Below are positions 32,352 through 41,643 of a stretch of 64,000 nt of DNA, piece by piece. The translations under genes and the position numbers were made by a program. The notes beneath the pieces were generated by a model that saw nothing but the letters and a program-made list of their open reading frames with translations, was not told the origin of the DNA and did no database searches. Source of the stretch: CAVXNP01 sp963763305 (GTDB lineage: Bacteria > Pseudomonadota > Gammaproteobacteria > Xanthomonadales > Rhodanobacteraceae); contig CAVXNP010000001.1 of NCBI GenBank assembly GCA_963763305.1, positions 3,162,001 to 3,226,000 of the forward strand, written 5' to 3'. The first letter of the stretch is position 1. Every line of letters starts with the position of its first letter.

Positions 32352-32700
32352 GCCTGGCGCCGGGCGCGCGGCGAGACGTCGGGGCCGGGCACGGCTGGGC
32401 GGTGCGCGTGCCCCGTCCCGGCCGTCGCACGGCCGGGACCCGATCGATGCCACACTGGGTTCCTGTCGGGCGCTGGTGGTCGAGGTGAAGTTCGGCTGTG
32501 CAAGAACAGGTTGACGGCGATGTGCAGCCCGTGAGGTTGATGGGCCGGCAATCGAGGGAACCGGCAGCGCACGGGCGGATGCACTGTCCGGCCGACCCGC
32601 GTCCGACACGCCCACCGGGGCCGGATGCCCGCCAACTGGCTCGGGGGCGGCCGGGGCGCCCCCCATCAAATCGCCCTCCAAGACTGAAGGAGCAAGTGGA
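32352..32700. other. Gene-free spacer with one strong hairpin
   Basis: The only clear structure is GTCCCGGCCGT (32415-32425) paired with ACGGCCGGGAC (32429-32439), possibly a terminator although no T-run follows. AAGGAG at the end is the ribosome site of the cytochrome gene. Confidence 0.5.
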
Positions 32701-33348
32701 ATGCAGCATGCAGTCAGGCACTACCTAACCGCTTTCATCGTCCTCGTCGGCCTGCTGGCCCTGGGCGTGCTGGTTTTCATCTATTCCGGCATCTACGACA
32801 TCGGCGCGGACGAACCACACAGCCGGCCGGTGTACGCGGCGATGCAGACGCTGCGCAATCGCTCCATCGCAACTCACGCGGACGACATCGTGGTGCCCGA
32901 CCTGAACGACGGTTCGCGTGTCCTGGAGGGGGCGGGGCACTACGACGCCATGTGCACCGGATGTCACCTCAAGCCGGGCAAGCAGGAGTCGGAGATGCGC
33001 CAGGGCCTTTACCCGAAGCCGCCCAGGCTGGCACAGACGCACGTCCAGCCGAGCCATGCGTTCTGGATCATCAAGCACGGCATCAAGATGAGCGGCATGC
33101 CGGCCTGGGGCAAAACCCACGACGACCGGAAGATCTGGAGCATCGTTGCGTTCCTGCAGCGGTTGCCCGGCTTGTCCGCGCAGCAGTACCAGGAACTGGT
33201 CGCCAGGGCACCAAAGGAAGAGGAAGGCGAGCACGAGCACGGGCAGCAGGGCCATGGCGATCAGCCGGAACCCGGTAGCCGCACTGCTCCGGCGGGCGGG
33301 TCATCCGCCGGGCCGTCGCCGGTCCCGGACACCCACTCGCCGGATTGA
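32701..33348 (+). CDS. Membrane-anchored c-type cytochrome
   Basis: 215 residues. One membrane anchor spans about 9-30; the rest is periplasmic. The haem site is CTGCH (Cys85, Cys88, His89), and MSGMPAW supplies a likely axial Met. The last 50 residues are His-, Glu- and Pro-rich and probably disordered. Single-domain cytochromes of this kind carry electrons to terminal oxidases or between periplasmic enzymes; no partner is adjacent. Confidence 0.88.
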   Translation: MQHAVRHYLTAFIVLVGLLALGVLVFIYSGIYDIGADEPHSRPVYAAMQTLRNRSIATHADDIVVPDLNDGSRVLEGAGHYDAMCTGCHLKPGKQESEMRQGLYPKPPRLAQTHVQPSHAFWIIKHGIKMSGMPAWGKTHDDRKIWSIVAFLQRLPGLSAQQYQELVARAPKEEEGEHEHGQQGHGDQPEPGSRTAPAGGSSAGPSPVPDTHSPD

Positions 33349-33460
33349 TCGCACGGCGTCGTCGCGCCTGGCGGGTCGGCACGCGCCCCGGTGTGGCGCC
33401 GTTGGCTGCCAGGCCGTGTGGGCAAGGCGGGAGCTGCGTGGGAGCCAGCGCGCCCGTCGC

Positions 33461-34384
33461 TTACTCGTGGTTGTGCGCCTCGCTGACGGCGAGCATTTCC
33501 GGAGCGGGCTCGCCCCGGCGCGGCGCCAGCCAGGGATGGGCGAACACGGCGGCGATGATTACCGCCACGCCCACGTAGAACCAGCGGTCCAGCTCGCGCT
33601 GCTCGCCCAGCAGCACGATCGCCAGCACAATCGAGTAGACCGGCTCCAGGTTGGTCACCATCTGCGTGCCGAAAGCGCTGATATGGCGCAGTGCGACCAG
33701 TGCCAGTGCAAAGGGCAGCAGCGTGCAGCCGAACGAAAGCAACAGCAGCAACACGCTGTCGTGCAGCCCCGGTAGCGGGAAGGCGGAGCCGGTGTGCGGC
33801 AGCAGCGGGGCCAGCAGGGTCAGGAAGGCGGTGCCGGTGCCCAGTTCGATGAAGGTCACGGTGAGCGGGTCGCCGTGATCGACCAGGCGCTTGTTGTAGG
33901 CACCGAACAGCGCCACCAGCAATGCCGACGCCACGCCCACCAGCAATCCCATCCGCATGGTTGCCGGCACGCCGCCTACCACCATCGCCACCCCGGGCAC
34001 TACCGCCACGCCGACCAAGAGCTCGCGCGGGTCGAAGCGTCGACGCGTGATCCACGGTTCGATGAACGACAGGAATACCGGCCCGAGCGCAATGCAGGTG
34101 GCCCCCACCGAGGCGTTGGCCAGCTTGATCGCGGCGTAGAAGGTCAGCCAGTGCAGCGACACCAGCACGCCGATGCCCGCGTAGGCCCAGCGCAGGCGTG
34201 GTGTCATCGCGTGCCAGCCGCGCCACACCCGCGGGACCAGCAGCAGGGCCGCGGTTACCAGCAGCATGCGCCACCAGACCAGGGGCAGCGCAGGCAGGCT
34301 GATCAGCTTGCCCAGGATGGCAGTGAAGCCCCACAGCAATACGCAGAAGTGGATCTGCAATCGGGCCTTGCTCAGAGCTTGCAT
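33461..34384 (-). CDS. EamA/DMT-family transporter
   Basis: 307 residues from MQALSKARLQIHFC. Ten hydrophobic helices are arranged as two EamA repeats, with LPLVWWRMLLVTAALLL in the first half and FALALVALRHISAFGTQM in the second. Substrate unknown; family members export amino acids and other metabolites. An upstream in-frame extension lacks a credible start. The soluble tail ends in HNHE. Confidence 0.87.
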   Translation of the reverse strand: MQALSKARLQIHFCVLLWGFTAILGKLISLPALPLVWWRMLLVTAALLLVPRVWRGWHAMTPRLRWAYAGIGVLVSLHWLTFYAAIKLANASVGATCIALGPVFLSFIEPWITRRRFDPRELLVGVAVVPGVAMVVGGVPATMRMGLLVGVASALLVALFGAYNKRLVDHGDPLTVTFIELGTGTAFLTLLAPLLPHTGSAFPLPGLHDSVLLLLLSFGCTLLPFALALVALRHISAFGTQMVTNLEPVYSIVLAIVLLGEQRELDRWFYVGVAVIIAAVFAHPWLAPRRGEPAPEMLAVSEAHNHE

Positions 34385-34718
34385 GCGGGTCGGGGTCGAA
34401 GGGCGGGGCGCCAGTGTAAGGCGTGGTCCGTGCGTGCGGGAGGTGGTGACCCGAGCAGCTGCAATAGAGCGCCGTGGCGACAAAAGCCTGCGGGCGGGCA
34501 ACCGTGCGTCGAGCACAAGAAACACCCGGTTGTGATGCCGCCCGGTGTCTGCGTGAGTAATGGACACCCAGACCCGACGGGCGCCTCAAAGGCCGCGGCC
34601 GGCTTCACCGGTGGACGCCGGATCGATCACCGGCACGTGACCGCATGCTGGCCAGTCTTTGCTGCGGGGCGACGCGGCCAGCGATGAAGCTCCCTTTCCC
34701 TCGACCAGGAGATTGAAG
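34385..34718. other. Gene-free spacer between divergent genes
   Basis: Open frames here are short and lack family features. The region must hold the promoters of the EamA transporter and of the secreted gene at 34719, but I see no clear boxes. Confidence 0.5.
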
Positions 34719-35165
34719 ATGTCCAGAAACCTCCTCTACATGGCAACGGCCATCGGCTTGTCGTTGGGCGCAGCCTCCGTGTCGGCGCAAAGCGATACGG
34801 CCGGCTTGCAACAGAGCGGCGCCCAAACCAACCGGCAAGGCAGTGCGCAATCATCCAGCCAGCGCAGCAGCAACACGGCGACCGACAGTCGCCAACTCGG
34901 TACCAGCGGCACGGATGCCACACGCACCGGCAACAGTGTCCGCGATGGCTACCCGACGACCAGCTCCACGGTGCAGAGCCCGCAGCGCAGCGCCGGTTAT
35001 AGCGGCAGGATGCAAAACGGCCAGGCCCACCGGAGCAAGGGCGCGGGTCACAGCGGCAGTGGCGCGCGGTCCGGCGTCGCCCCCCGGGGCCAGCAACAGC
35101 ACCGCCAGGACGACCACGACGAAGTGCTGCTGCCGGCCGACCAGGGCGACCCCATCGGCCACTGA
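34719..35165 (+). CDS. Secreted Ser/Gln/Thr-rich low-complexity protein
   Basis: 148 residues with a signal peptide (MSRNLLYMATAIGLSLGAASVSA). The mature part is largely Ser, Gln, Thr, Gly and Arg without cysteine and is expected to be disordered. AGGAG lies upstream of the ATG. No known family; a surface or periplasmic role is possible. Confidence 0.62.
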   Translation: MSRNLLYMATAIGLSLGAASVSAQSDTAGLQQSGAQTNRQGSAQSSSQRSSNTATDSRQLGTSGTDATRTGNSVRDGYPTTSSTVQSPQRSAGYSGRMQNGQAHRSKGAGHSGSGARSGVAPRGQQQHRQDDHDEVLLPADQGDPIGH

Positions 35166-35177
35166 TGGCCGGCCGCC

Positions 35178-35455
35178 GTCGTAGGGTGGGCTTCAGCCCA
35201 CCAGGCCAACGGAGCGGAAAGCCCGAAAAGCAGAATGCCCAAAGGCCCGAAAGCCGGCCGTCGTCGTAGGGTGGGCTTCAGCCCACCAGGCCAACGGAGC
35301 GGAAAGGACGAAAAGCAGAATGCCCGAAGGCCCGAAAGCCGGTCGCCGTCGTAGGGTGGGCTTCAGCCCACCGGGCCAACGGAGCGGAAAGGGCGAAAAG
35401 CAGAATGCCCGGAGGCCCGAAAGCAGGTGGGCTGAAGCCCACCCTACGGAGCGTT
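35178..35455. repeat. 85-bp tandem repeats with GGTGGGCTTCAGCCCACC palindromes
   Basis: GTAGGGTGGGCTTCAGCCCA starts at 35181, 35266 and 35351, a period of 85 bp. It is followed by GGCCAACGGAGCGGAAAG and similar. A final inverted copy (35427 onwards) closes the block just before the cyclophilin gene's 3' end. Confidence 0.88.
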
Positions 35456-35486
35456 CAGCGCATGAGCGGTGATGGCCGCTGCGTGC

Positions 35487-36416
35487 CTATGGCGCATCGC
35501 GCACCGGGATGCTGACGCTGCACAGGTCGATCTTGCCTGCCGGGTTGCGATAGAACGCGTCGCGGCGGTTGCGCTTGGCTTCGACCAGCGCGGCGAAGGT
35601 CTTGCTGTCGGTGCGCAGCACCTGGATGTGCGGCCGCTCGCTGGCCGGCAGGTCGGAGGCCAGCCGCACGCTCTGGATGGGCACCCGCTTCGCGGCATCG
35701 GCGTAGAAGCCCATCGGCCCCTGGCCCCGTGGCAGCGCCGAGAGCAGCTCCATGCCCTGGATCACACGACCGGCTACCGCCAGGTTGCGGTCCAGCCCGC
35801 GCGGCGCCTGGCCGATGATGGCGTACAGCGAACTGCCGCTGCCGGTTTCGGGACCCACATCGCGCGCCACGCCGACCATGCCGTAGCAGTGGGTGAGCCA
35901 CTCGCGTCCGCTGGCCGGGTCGCGAGCCACCGGAAAGCCCTCGGAGAAGCCGACCTGCGGCGCATAGACATCACCATCGGGCAGAGCCGTCCATTCCATC
36001 TTCGGGTCGATGGCGCGGGTGTATTCGGGAGGCAGGGTCTTCCTGGCACTGCCCAGCGGCTTCATCTTCGAGCGGTCGGCATTGTCGTCGTCGTTCGGAT
36101 CGCCCCATTGGGTGACGAAGTTGTCCTGCACCCGGATGATCGCCAGATCGTCGAAGTAGTGCTCATGCGCCAGGGTGCGGATGTTGGCCGCGTGCAGCGG
36201 GGTGAAGTCCGGCGCCAGCTCGATCAGCACGTGGCCTTGCGGCAGCTTCATGTCGAGCAGGTTGTGCGGATCGGGCGTGCGCCATTCCTGTGCGGTGGAT
36301 TTCGCCAGCAGTTCCTTGGGCGTGGGGGTGGCCGCTTGCTCGGGCCTGGTCTGTTCGGCGAACGCCGGCAGGCTCAGCAGGGCGGCCATGGCGAGTGCGA
36401 TGGATGCGCGGGACAT
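35487..36416 (-). CDS. Periplasmic cyclophilin-type peptidyl-prolyl isomerase
   Basis: 309 residues with a signal peptide ending LPAFAEQ. The cyclophilin core begins HVLIELAPDFTPLHAANIRTL and continues FDDLAIIRVQDNFVTQWGDP. It is longer than simple PpiA proteins, with an insert after DPKMEWTALP and a C-terminal extension. Family members assist folding of envelope proteins. The start is placed at MSRASIALAMAA since upstream residues do not fit a signal peptide. Confidence 0.85.
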   Translation of the reverse strand: MSRASIALAMAALLSLPAFAEQTRPEQAATPTPKELLAKSTAQEWRTPDPHNLLDMKLPQGHVLIELAPDFTPLHAANIRTLAHEHYFDDLAIIRVQDNFVTQWGDPNDDDNADRSKMKPLGSARKTLPPEYTRAIDPKMEWTALPDGDVYAPQVGFSEGFPVARDPASGREWLTHCYGMVGVARDVGPETGSGSSLYAIIGQAPRGLDRNLAVAGRVIQGMELLSALPRGQGPMGFYADAAKRVPIQSVRLASDLPASERPHIQVLRTDSKTFAALVEAKRNRRDAFYRNPAGKIDLCSVSIPVRDAP

Positions 36417-36569
36417 GCATTTCTCCGGAACAAGGGCAGCAGCGAGCTTAGGCGACGTGGACGATGTGCGCCATGGCTGTGCGGCAGCGGCCGTGCCGGA
36501 AGCCGCGGTCCGGTAGCGCGGTGGTATCGGATGCACCCGACGCCGCGCCTGCGCGGCGGCCTCCCGCGA

Positions 36570-38639
36570 TCATGGCAGGCGGATGGTTACCGTGGTGCCG
36601 TCGGTTCCTGACACGTCGAGCGTTCCGCCCAGCTGCGCGGTGAGGACGCGGACCAGTTCCGATCCCAGGCCGCTGCTGTCGTCCGGGTCCATGCCACGGC
36701 CGCGGTCGCGGACAACCAGCTGCAGCGTCCCGTCCGGCAGCGTATCCACCGCCAACCGGAGCGGACCGGCTTCACCCGCGTAGGCGTACTTGACCGCGTT
36801 GGTCAGTAGCTCGGTGAGGATCAGGCCCAGCGTGGCGGCGGTGCCGCTGGGCACGTCGAGCGCCACCGCGGAAAGGCTGAAGTGCTCGCCCCATGTGCTG
36901 TCCCAGGACCGGACCAGGTCGGCGCAAAGCTGCTCCAGGTAGATGTCCAGTCGCACGTTGAGCATGTCGTGCGATTGCCACAGGTGGCGATGGACCGAAC
37001 TGACCGCCATCAACCGGCCCACCGCGTCGTCGAACTGCGCGCGCACGGCCGGATCGCTGGCCTTTCTCGCCTGCAACTGGAGCATGGCATTGACGATCTG
37101 CAACCCGTTCTGGGCACGGTGATGGACCTCCTGCATCAGCAGGTGCTTCTGCGTCACCAGCGCCTGCTGTTCGGCCAGGCTGTCGCGCAGCTTCGCATTG
37201 AGCTGGCGCAGGCTGCGCTGCTGCGAGGACGCGTCCAGCACCCACGCCAGTTGCTGCGCGGCGTCTACATCACCGCTGCTCCAGGGCATCGCGTCCGCAG
37301 GCTGCGACCAGGCGGTCGCTGCGCGCGCGCGCGATGGTTGCGGCCGGTCCACGCGGCGAAACCACAGCACGGCCGCCGGGTGTTCACCGCCACTAACACA
37401 GGCAAGCAGGCCGACTTCGCGATCATCCGGCGCGCACGGCGCGAACGCACGGCCCAAGCGCCGGGTCGCGTGTACTTTGCCGGCATGGGTTGTCGTCAGC
37501 CAGGTCAGAAGGCGACGTAAACGCGGCTCGGTCGGCACGTCTCCCCAGCGCTGGACACGCTCGCCGCAGACGATGGCGATGCCATCGGCCCGGACCAGTT
37601 CCTGCAGGGCGGCCGGTTCGAGCGAGCGGTCGTCGCCATCGGCCAGTGCCTGCCGTACCCCATCGAGGGCGTGATGACGCGCCGCCATCGCGTGCTGCAT
37701 GGGTGCGTGGCAAGCTGCTCGCATCTGCCGGTCGAAGGCCTGCGCCAGCAGCATGCCGGCCTGGCGTAACGGGTAGCCGGGGTGGCGCGCGTCCGGGTGG
37801 TGGGCCACCAGCAGACCTCTGGGGATGCCGTTGCCACCGAATGCGATGGTCAGCGAGGCCCTCACTCCGAGCGCGCGCAGTCGCCACCGCAGGGTTGCCT
37901 CCGGGCCGCCCAGCACGCACCCGTCCAGTAGCTGTGCGTCATCTGCGGTGTGGCGGATGGGTAACAGTGGCAAAGGTACGCAAGCGACGTCCGCGATCAC
38001 GCCCATGGGCTGCTCCGCAGCGGCGGTGGGTGCGGGTCCCAGCCCCCAGGCGTCTGTATCCCATGCGCCGAGCAGGCTGGGCATGCGCGCGGTCCTGTCT
38101 TCGGCCAGGGCGTGGACGCCCCCGGCGTCGGAAAAGCGCACGACCAGCACCCGCTCGAAGCCGGTCAGCTCGCGCAGTTCCCGCGCAACCGTGGCACACA
38201 GGCCTGGCACATCCGTGCAGCCGCGCAGCGCATCCATGGCGCGGCCAAGACGCACAACCAGGGGCTCGTTCGTGGATTCGGTGGCTTCCGCGGGCTCCAG
38301 CTCCAGCACCATCTGCTCGCCACAACGGCGCGCAGAAACGTCGCAGCGTGGGGAGCCGGCGTCTGGCGGCTGCCAACTGCCGACCCAGCCCGGTTGCCGG
38401 CTCGATCGCGCGTCGGCGATCCAGCTCAGGGCCTGGCGGCCAAACACCTCGGCCAGTTCCAGCCCCGGCAACTCACCTGTTGCACGCCGCACCAGCGTCT
38501 CCACGGCGCCCCCGGCTCGCAGGATGCGCGAGTCGACTGCATCCACGACAAGCACGGCACCATGCGGCTGAATCGTCGCTGCTTGCGGATCGGCGGCGGG
38601 ATCGCGAAAGACAAGCTCGGGCTGGAGGGCTGCTGGCAT
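36570..38639 (-). CDS. Phytochrome-like HWE/HisKA_2 histidine kinase without visible chromophore site
   Basis: 689 residues from MPAALQPELVF. The N-terminus has the PAS_2 signature IQPHGAVLVVD, followed by a GAF-like part (LTGFERVLVVRFSD) and a PHY-like region. The kinase part starts near 500 with EVHHRAQNGLQIVNAML and has an HATPase with LTELLTNAVKYAY. The N-terminal Cys that binds biliverdin in bacteriophytochromes is missing, and the GAF lacks the DIP motif. Probably it senses something other than light. It is divergent from the Crp/Fnr gene across 314 bp. Confidence 0.82.
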   Translation of the reverse strand: MPAALQPELVFRDPAADPQAATIQPHGAVLVVDAVDSRILRAGGAVETLVRRATGELPGLELAEVFGRQALSWIADARSSRQPGWVGSWQPPDAGSPRCDVSARRCGEQMVLELEPAEATESTNEPLVVRLGRAMDALRGCTDVPGLCATVARELRELTGFERVLVVRFSDAGGVHALAEDRTARMPSLLGAWDTDAWGLGPAPTAAAEQPMGVIADVACVPLPLLPIRHTADDAQLLDGCVLGGPEATLRWRLRALGVRASLTIAFGGNGIPRGLLVAHHPDARHPGYPLRQAGMLLAQAFDRQMRAACHAPMQHAMAARHHALDGVRQALADGDDRSLEPAALQELVRADGIAIVCGERVQRWGDVPTEPRLRRLLTWLTTTHAGKVHATRRLGRAFAPCAPDDREVGLLACVSGGEHPAAVLWFRRVDRPQPSRARAATAWSQPADAMPWSSGDVDAAQQLAWVLDASSQQRSLRQLNAKLRDSLAEQQALVTQKHLLMQEVHHRAQNGLQIVNAMLQLQARKASDPAVRAQFDDAVGRLMAVSSVHRHLWQSHDMLNVRLDIYLEQLCADLVRSWDSTWGEHFSLSAVALDVPSGTAATLGLILTELLTNAVKYAYAGEAGPLRLAVDTLPDGTLQLVVRDRGRGMDPDDSSGLGSELVRVLTAQLGGTLDVSGTDGTTVTIRLP

Positions 38640-38953
38640 CGGTACTCGGGTCGGGAGAAGGGAGCCGACGCGATGGGCGGTCGGGCAGGGGCGTCGGGCG
38701 GGAGATTCGCGGCCGCCGGGGAGGGCTCGTCGGTGCGATGTCTTGACCGACTGTAGACAGGCGTTGAGGTTTTGTATGTTCACAAGTGGACACAGGCGCA
38801 CCCGCCTGCGGGCCGGCGCTGGCCGGTTCCGCGCGGGGCAGGAACCGACGGAGCCCGCTCCTGCACGTATCGCCTGCCGTCCGCCCGCCATGCCCGTTCG
38901 CTCCGCAAGCGTTGCTGCGTGCCGCTTGCGACCGTTACAGAGAGCTTTGCTAG
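38640..38953. promoter_or_regulatory. Divergent promoter region of the kinase and Crp/Fnr genes
   Basis: 314 bp with no convincing gene. Both flanking genes must start from it. A short AT-richer part with TTGAGGTTTTGTATGTT lies near 38764-38780. No palindrome clear enough to call an operator. Confidence 0.45.
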
Positions 38954-39778
38954 ATGGACACCACAAACAACGAATACCGCCGCGCTGACCAGGCCCCGGT
39001 AGATGAACCGCTCGCCAACAACCTGCTGCGGGCGTTGCGCCCGGAGGACGCCCGGCTGATCGTGCCGGAGCTGGAACGCTGCACCGGCCAGGCGGGCGAC
39101 GTACTGTACGAACCGGGCGACCATGTCCGCTTCGCCTATTTTCCGTGCGGTCCGGCGCTGGTCTCGTTCATGGTTCTGCTGGAAGACGGGCGCGGCGTGG
39201 AAACCGCGCTGGTGGGCCGGGAGGGCGCAGTCGGCGGTATCGTCAGCGAGGGCCGCCTGCCGGCCTACGCACGGGCGATCGTGCAGTTTCCCGGGCAGCT
39301 GTACCGGATGGAATCGGCCGCCCTGGAACGCGCCAAACTGCGGTCGTCGACATTGCGGCAGTTGTTCGCCCGCTATGCCGATTGCATGGTGGCGCAGGTG
39401 TTCCAGTCGGTCGCCTGCAATGCGGCCCACTCGATCGAACAGCGCACCGCCAAGTGGCTGATGGCGGCGCTGGACCGCACCGGCGATCACGATGTGCCGC
39501 TGACCCAGGAACAACTGGCCGCCATGCTGGGAGTAGGGCGCAGCTACATCAGCCGGGTGGTGCAGACGCTGAAATCGCGCGGCGTGCTCACCACCCGCCG
39601 CGGCGCGGTGCGGGTGCAGGACCTCGAGCGGCTGCAACAGCTTTCCTGTGGCTGCAACGCGGTGGTGCGTCGCCATTTCGACGAGGTCCTGCGGGGGGTC
39701 TATCCGGCCGATGGCGAGAGCACCGCGCTCAAGGCCGGTGCCGGCGTCGACCAGCCCGGCTCGCGCATGTCCGGGTAA
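38954..39778 (+). CDS. Crp/Fnr-family transcription regulator
   Basis: 274 residues. An N-terminal cyclic-nucleotide-binding-like barrel starts near 45 (GDVLYEPGDHVRFAYFPCG). A dimer helix is followed by a winged helix: LTQEQLAAMLGVGRSYISRVV and LKSRGVLTTRRGAVRV. A CGC motif follows the winged helix. The effector is not evident. It may act with the divergent kinase, as these gene pairs are often linked. Confidence 0.88.
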   Translation: MDTTNNEYRRADQAPVDEPLANNLLRALRPEDARLIVPELERCTGQAGDVLYEPGDHVRFAYFPCGPALVSFMVLLEDGRGVETALVGREGAVGGIVSEGRLPAYARAIVQFPGQLYRMESAALERAKLRSSTLRQLFARYADCMVAQVFQSVACNAAHSIEQRTAKWLMAALDRTGDHDVPLTQEQLAAMLGVGRSYISRVVQTLKSRGVLTTRRGAVRVQDLERLQQLSCGCNAVVRRHFDEVLRGVYPADGESTALKAGAGVDQPGSRMSG

Positions 39779-39927
39779 TCGCCTGCGGTCGTGTCCCATG
39801 GCCCGGTTCCGGCCGGGCCCGGTGCCCTTGTGCCCTGTTTTCCCCGCCGCCATGACTTCAGGCCCATGGACTAGTGTTCACTTCGCACTATGATCCACTC
39901 ATGGTCAAGCATCAGAGCGGGTGAGCG

Positions 39928-40290
39928 GTGGACGACAGCACCAGCCAGTTGAAGAAATTCCAGAAGGAGCTCTCCGCGGGCACCGTATCGCTGGTGTTGC
40001 TGGCGGTGCTGGGCCAGTCGCGCCAGCCGATGTACGGCTACCAGATCGCCAAGCGGCTGGAAGAGGTCGGCCAGGGCGTACTGGCCGGCAAGCAGAGCGC
40101 GCTGTACCCGGTGCTGCGCAACCTGGAAGCGGCTGGCCTGCTGGCCAGTGAGGTGGAGCCGTCGATCAGCGGACCGCCGCGCCGTTACTACCGGATGACT
40201 CCCCACGGGCGCGATGCGCTGCGCGAATGGCGCGCAGCGTGGGACGCGACCCGCGATTCCGTCGACAACGTCCTGCAAGGAGGGGTGTGA
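39928..40290 (+). CDS. PadR-family transcription regulator
   Basis: 120 residues from a GTG start (MDDSTSQLKKF). The winged helix SLVLLAVLGQSRQPMYGYQIAK, then SALYPVLRNLEAAGLLASE and RRYYRMTPHGRDAL, is typical of PadR. Its stop overlaps the start of the next gene (TGATG), so the two are co-translated. It probably represses its own operon. Confidence 0.92.
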   Translation: MDDSTSQLKKFQKELSAGTVSLVLLAVLGQSRQPMYGYQIAKRLEEVGQGVLAGKQSALYPVLRNLEAAGLLASEVEPSISGPPRRYYRMTPHGRDALREWRAAWDATRDSVDNVLQGGV

Positions 40291-41228
40291 TGAGCACACC
40301 GCAACCGAACCACGCGCCACGTACCATCGCCCAGTACCTGGACCAGCTGCGCGCGGCCCTGCGCGGCGCCGACCCGGCGCTGGTGCAGGACGCCCTCTAC
40401 GACGCGGAGGAGCACCTGCGCGCCGAGCTGGCCGAACAACCCGGACGCAGCGAGGCGGACATGCTGGCGCAGGTGGTCGGCAGCTACGGCGCCCCGGACG
40501 AGGTGGCCGAGCTCTACCGCGATCAGGAAATCAAGCTGCAGCGTGCCCTGCGTCCGCCGCCGCCGCCACCGCGCCGCTCGCTGGCCGGGCGCTTCTTCGG
40601 CGTCGCGGCCGACCCGCGCACCTACGGCGCGCTGTTCTACATGGTGCTGGCGCTGGCCACCGGCATCTTCTACTTCACCTGGGTGGTGACCGGCCTGTCG
40701 CTGTCGGCCGGGCTGTCGGTGCTGATCATCGGGCTGCCGTTCATCGTGCTGTTCTTCGGCTCGGTGCGGGCGCTGTCGCTGCTGGAAGGGCGCATGGTGG
40801 AGGCCATGCTGGGCGTGCGCATGCCGCGGCGGCCGCCGTATCCGAGCCAGGGCGTCCCGTTGCTCAAGCGCATCGGCGCCATGTTCACCGACCCGCGCAG
40901 CTGGACCACGCTGCTGTACATGTTGCTGATGCTGCCGCTGGGGATCGTCTACTTCACCCTGGCGGTGACGCTGATTTCGGTCGCCGCCGGTTTCATCGCC
41001 GCGCCCTTCGCGCTGGCATTCGACCAGGGCGGTCTGACCCAGCTGTTCGTCGGCCACCGGGTGGTGGTGGACTGGGGCTTCGGCGAGCACGTTCCCGGCT
41101 GGGGCGATGCCATCGTCCTGCTGGTCGGCGGCATTCTCCTGCTGTTCGGTACCTTGCATCTGGTGCGTGCCGTGGGGCGCCTGCATGGGCAGATCGCCCG
41201 CCAGCTGCTGGTGCGCAGCGGCGCGTAG
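40290..41228 (+). CDS. PadR-linked membrane sensor-type protein
   Basis: 312 residues. The N-terminal cytosolic helix bundle (about 12-90, with AEEHLRAELAEQ) resembles the DUF1700 part of PadR-linked membrane proteins; a Pro-rich linker follows. Two pairs of hydrophobic helices with the repeated pattern MxxDPRxxxxLxYMxLxLxxGIxYF belong to the Putative sensor domain. It would be the membrane partner of the PadR regulator. Confidence 0.82.
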   Translation: MSTPQPNHAPRTIAQYLDQLRAALRGADPALVQDALYDAEEHLRAELAEQPGRSEADMLAQVVGSYGAPDEVAELYRDQEIKLQRALRPPPPPPRRSLAGRFFGVAADPRTYGALFYMVLALATGIFYFTWVVTGLSLSAGLSVLIIGLPFIVLFFGSVRALSLLEGRMVEAMLGVRMPRRPPYPSQGVPLLKRIGAMFTDPRSWTTLLYMLLMLPLGIVYFTLAVTLISVAAGFIAAPFALAFDQGGLTQLFVGHRVVVDWGFGEHVPGWGDAIVLLVGGILLLFGTLHLVRAVGRLHGQIARQLLVRSGA

Positions 41229-41250
41229 AGGGTGGGGGCGCCCGGCCGGG

Positions 41251-41538
41251 TCAGAACTCGTCGACGAACTCGATGCCGGCACCTAGCTGGGCCGCGCGCG
41301 ACTCGGCCACACCCCGCACCGCATCGGCAAGCAGATCGTTGGGCGTGTCCACCTCGACCATGAACACCTTGCCTTCGCTGTCGTCGACCAGGTTGGCCGA
41401 GCTGGAATCGTCGCGCATCCCCAGCATCAGGTCGTCCACTTCCTCCACGTGCTCGATCTGATCGATACCGTGCAGGGTGGAGATCACCGTCTCGACGTCG
41501 TCGTGATTGCCGATCATGCGGAAGCGGACCATGGGCAT
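41251..41538 (-). CDS. Conserved hypothetical protein
   Basis: 95 residues, acidic, starting MPMVRFRMIGNHDDVETVI. It looks like a ferredoxin-like alpha/beta fold, with DDVETVISTLHGIDQIEHVEEVDD and VFMVEVDTPND. No function known to me. It converges with the PadR operon and is divergent from the methyltransferase. Confidence 0.7.
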   Translation of the reverse strand: MPMVRFRMIGNHDDVETVISTLHGIDQIEHVEEVDDLMLGMRDDSSSANLVDDSEGKVFMVEVDTPNDLLADAVRGVAESRAAQLGAGIEFVDEF

Positions 41539-41643
41539 GGGGAACCTCGCTCAAGTGCGGAAAGCCGGCTCGGATGCTGGCGTCCGTCGCGTATGCGCCT
41601 CGTGAGCGCTGCCGGTTACCATGGCATTTTGCCCGCGACCGCC

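Noticed and set aside
36417..36536. Longer N-terminus for the cyclophilin
   Set aside because: The added residues would bury the signal peptide inside the protein.
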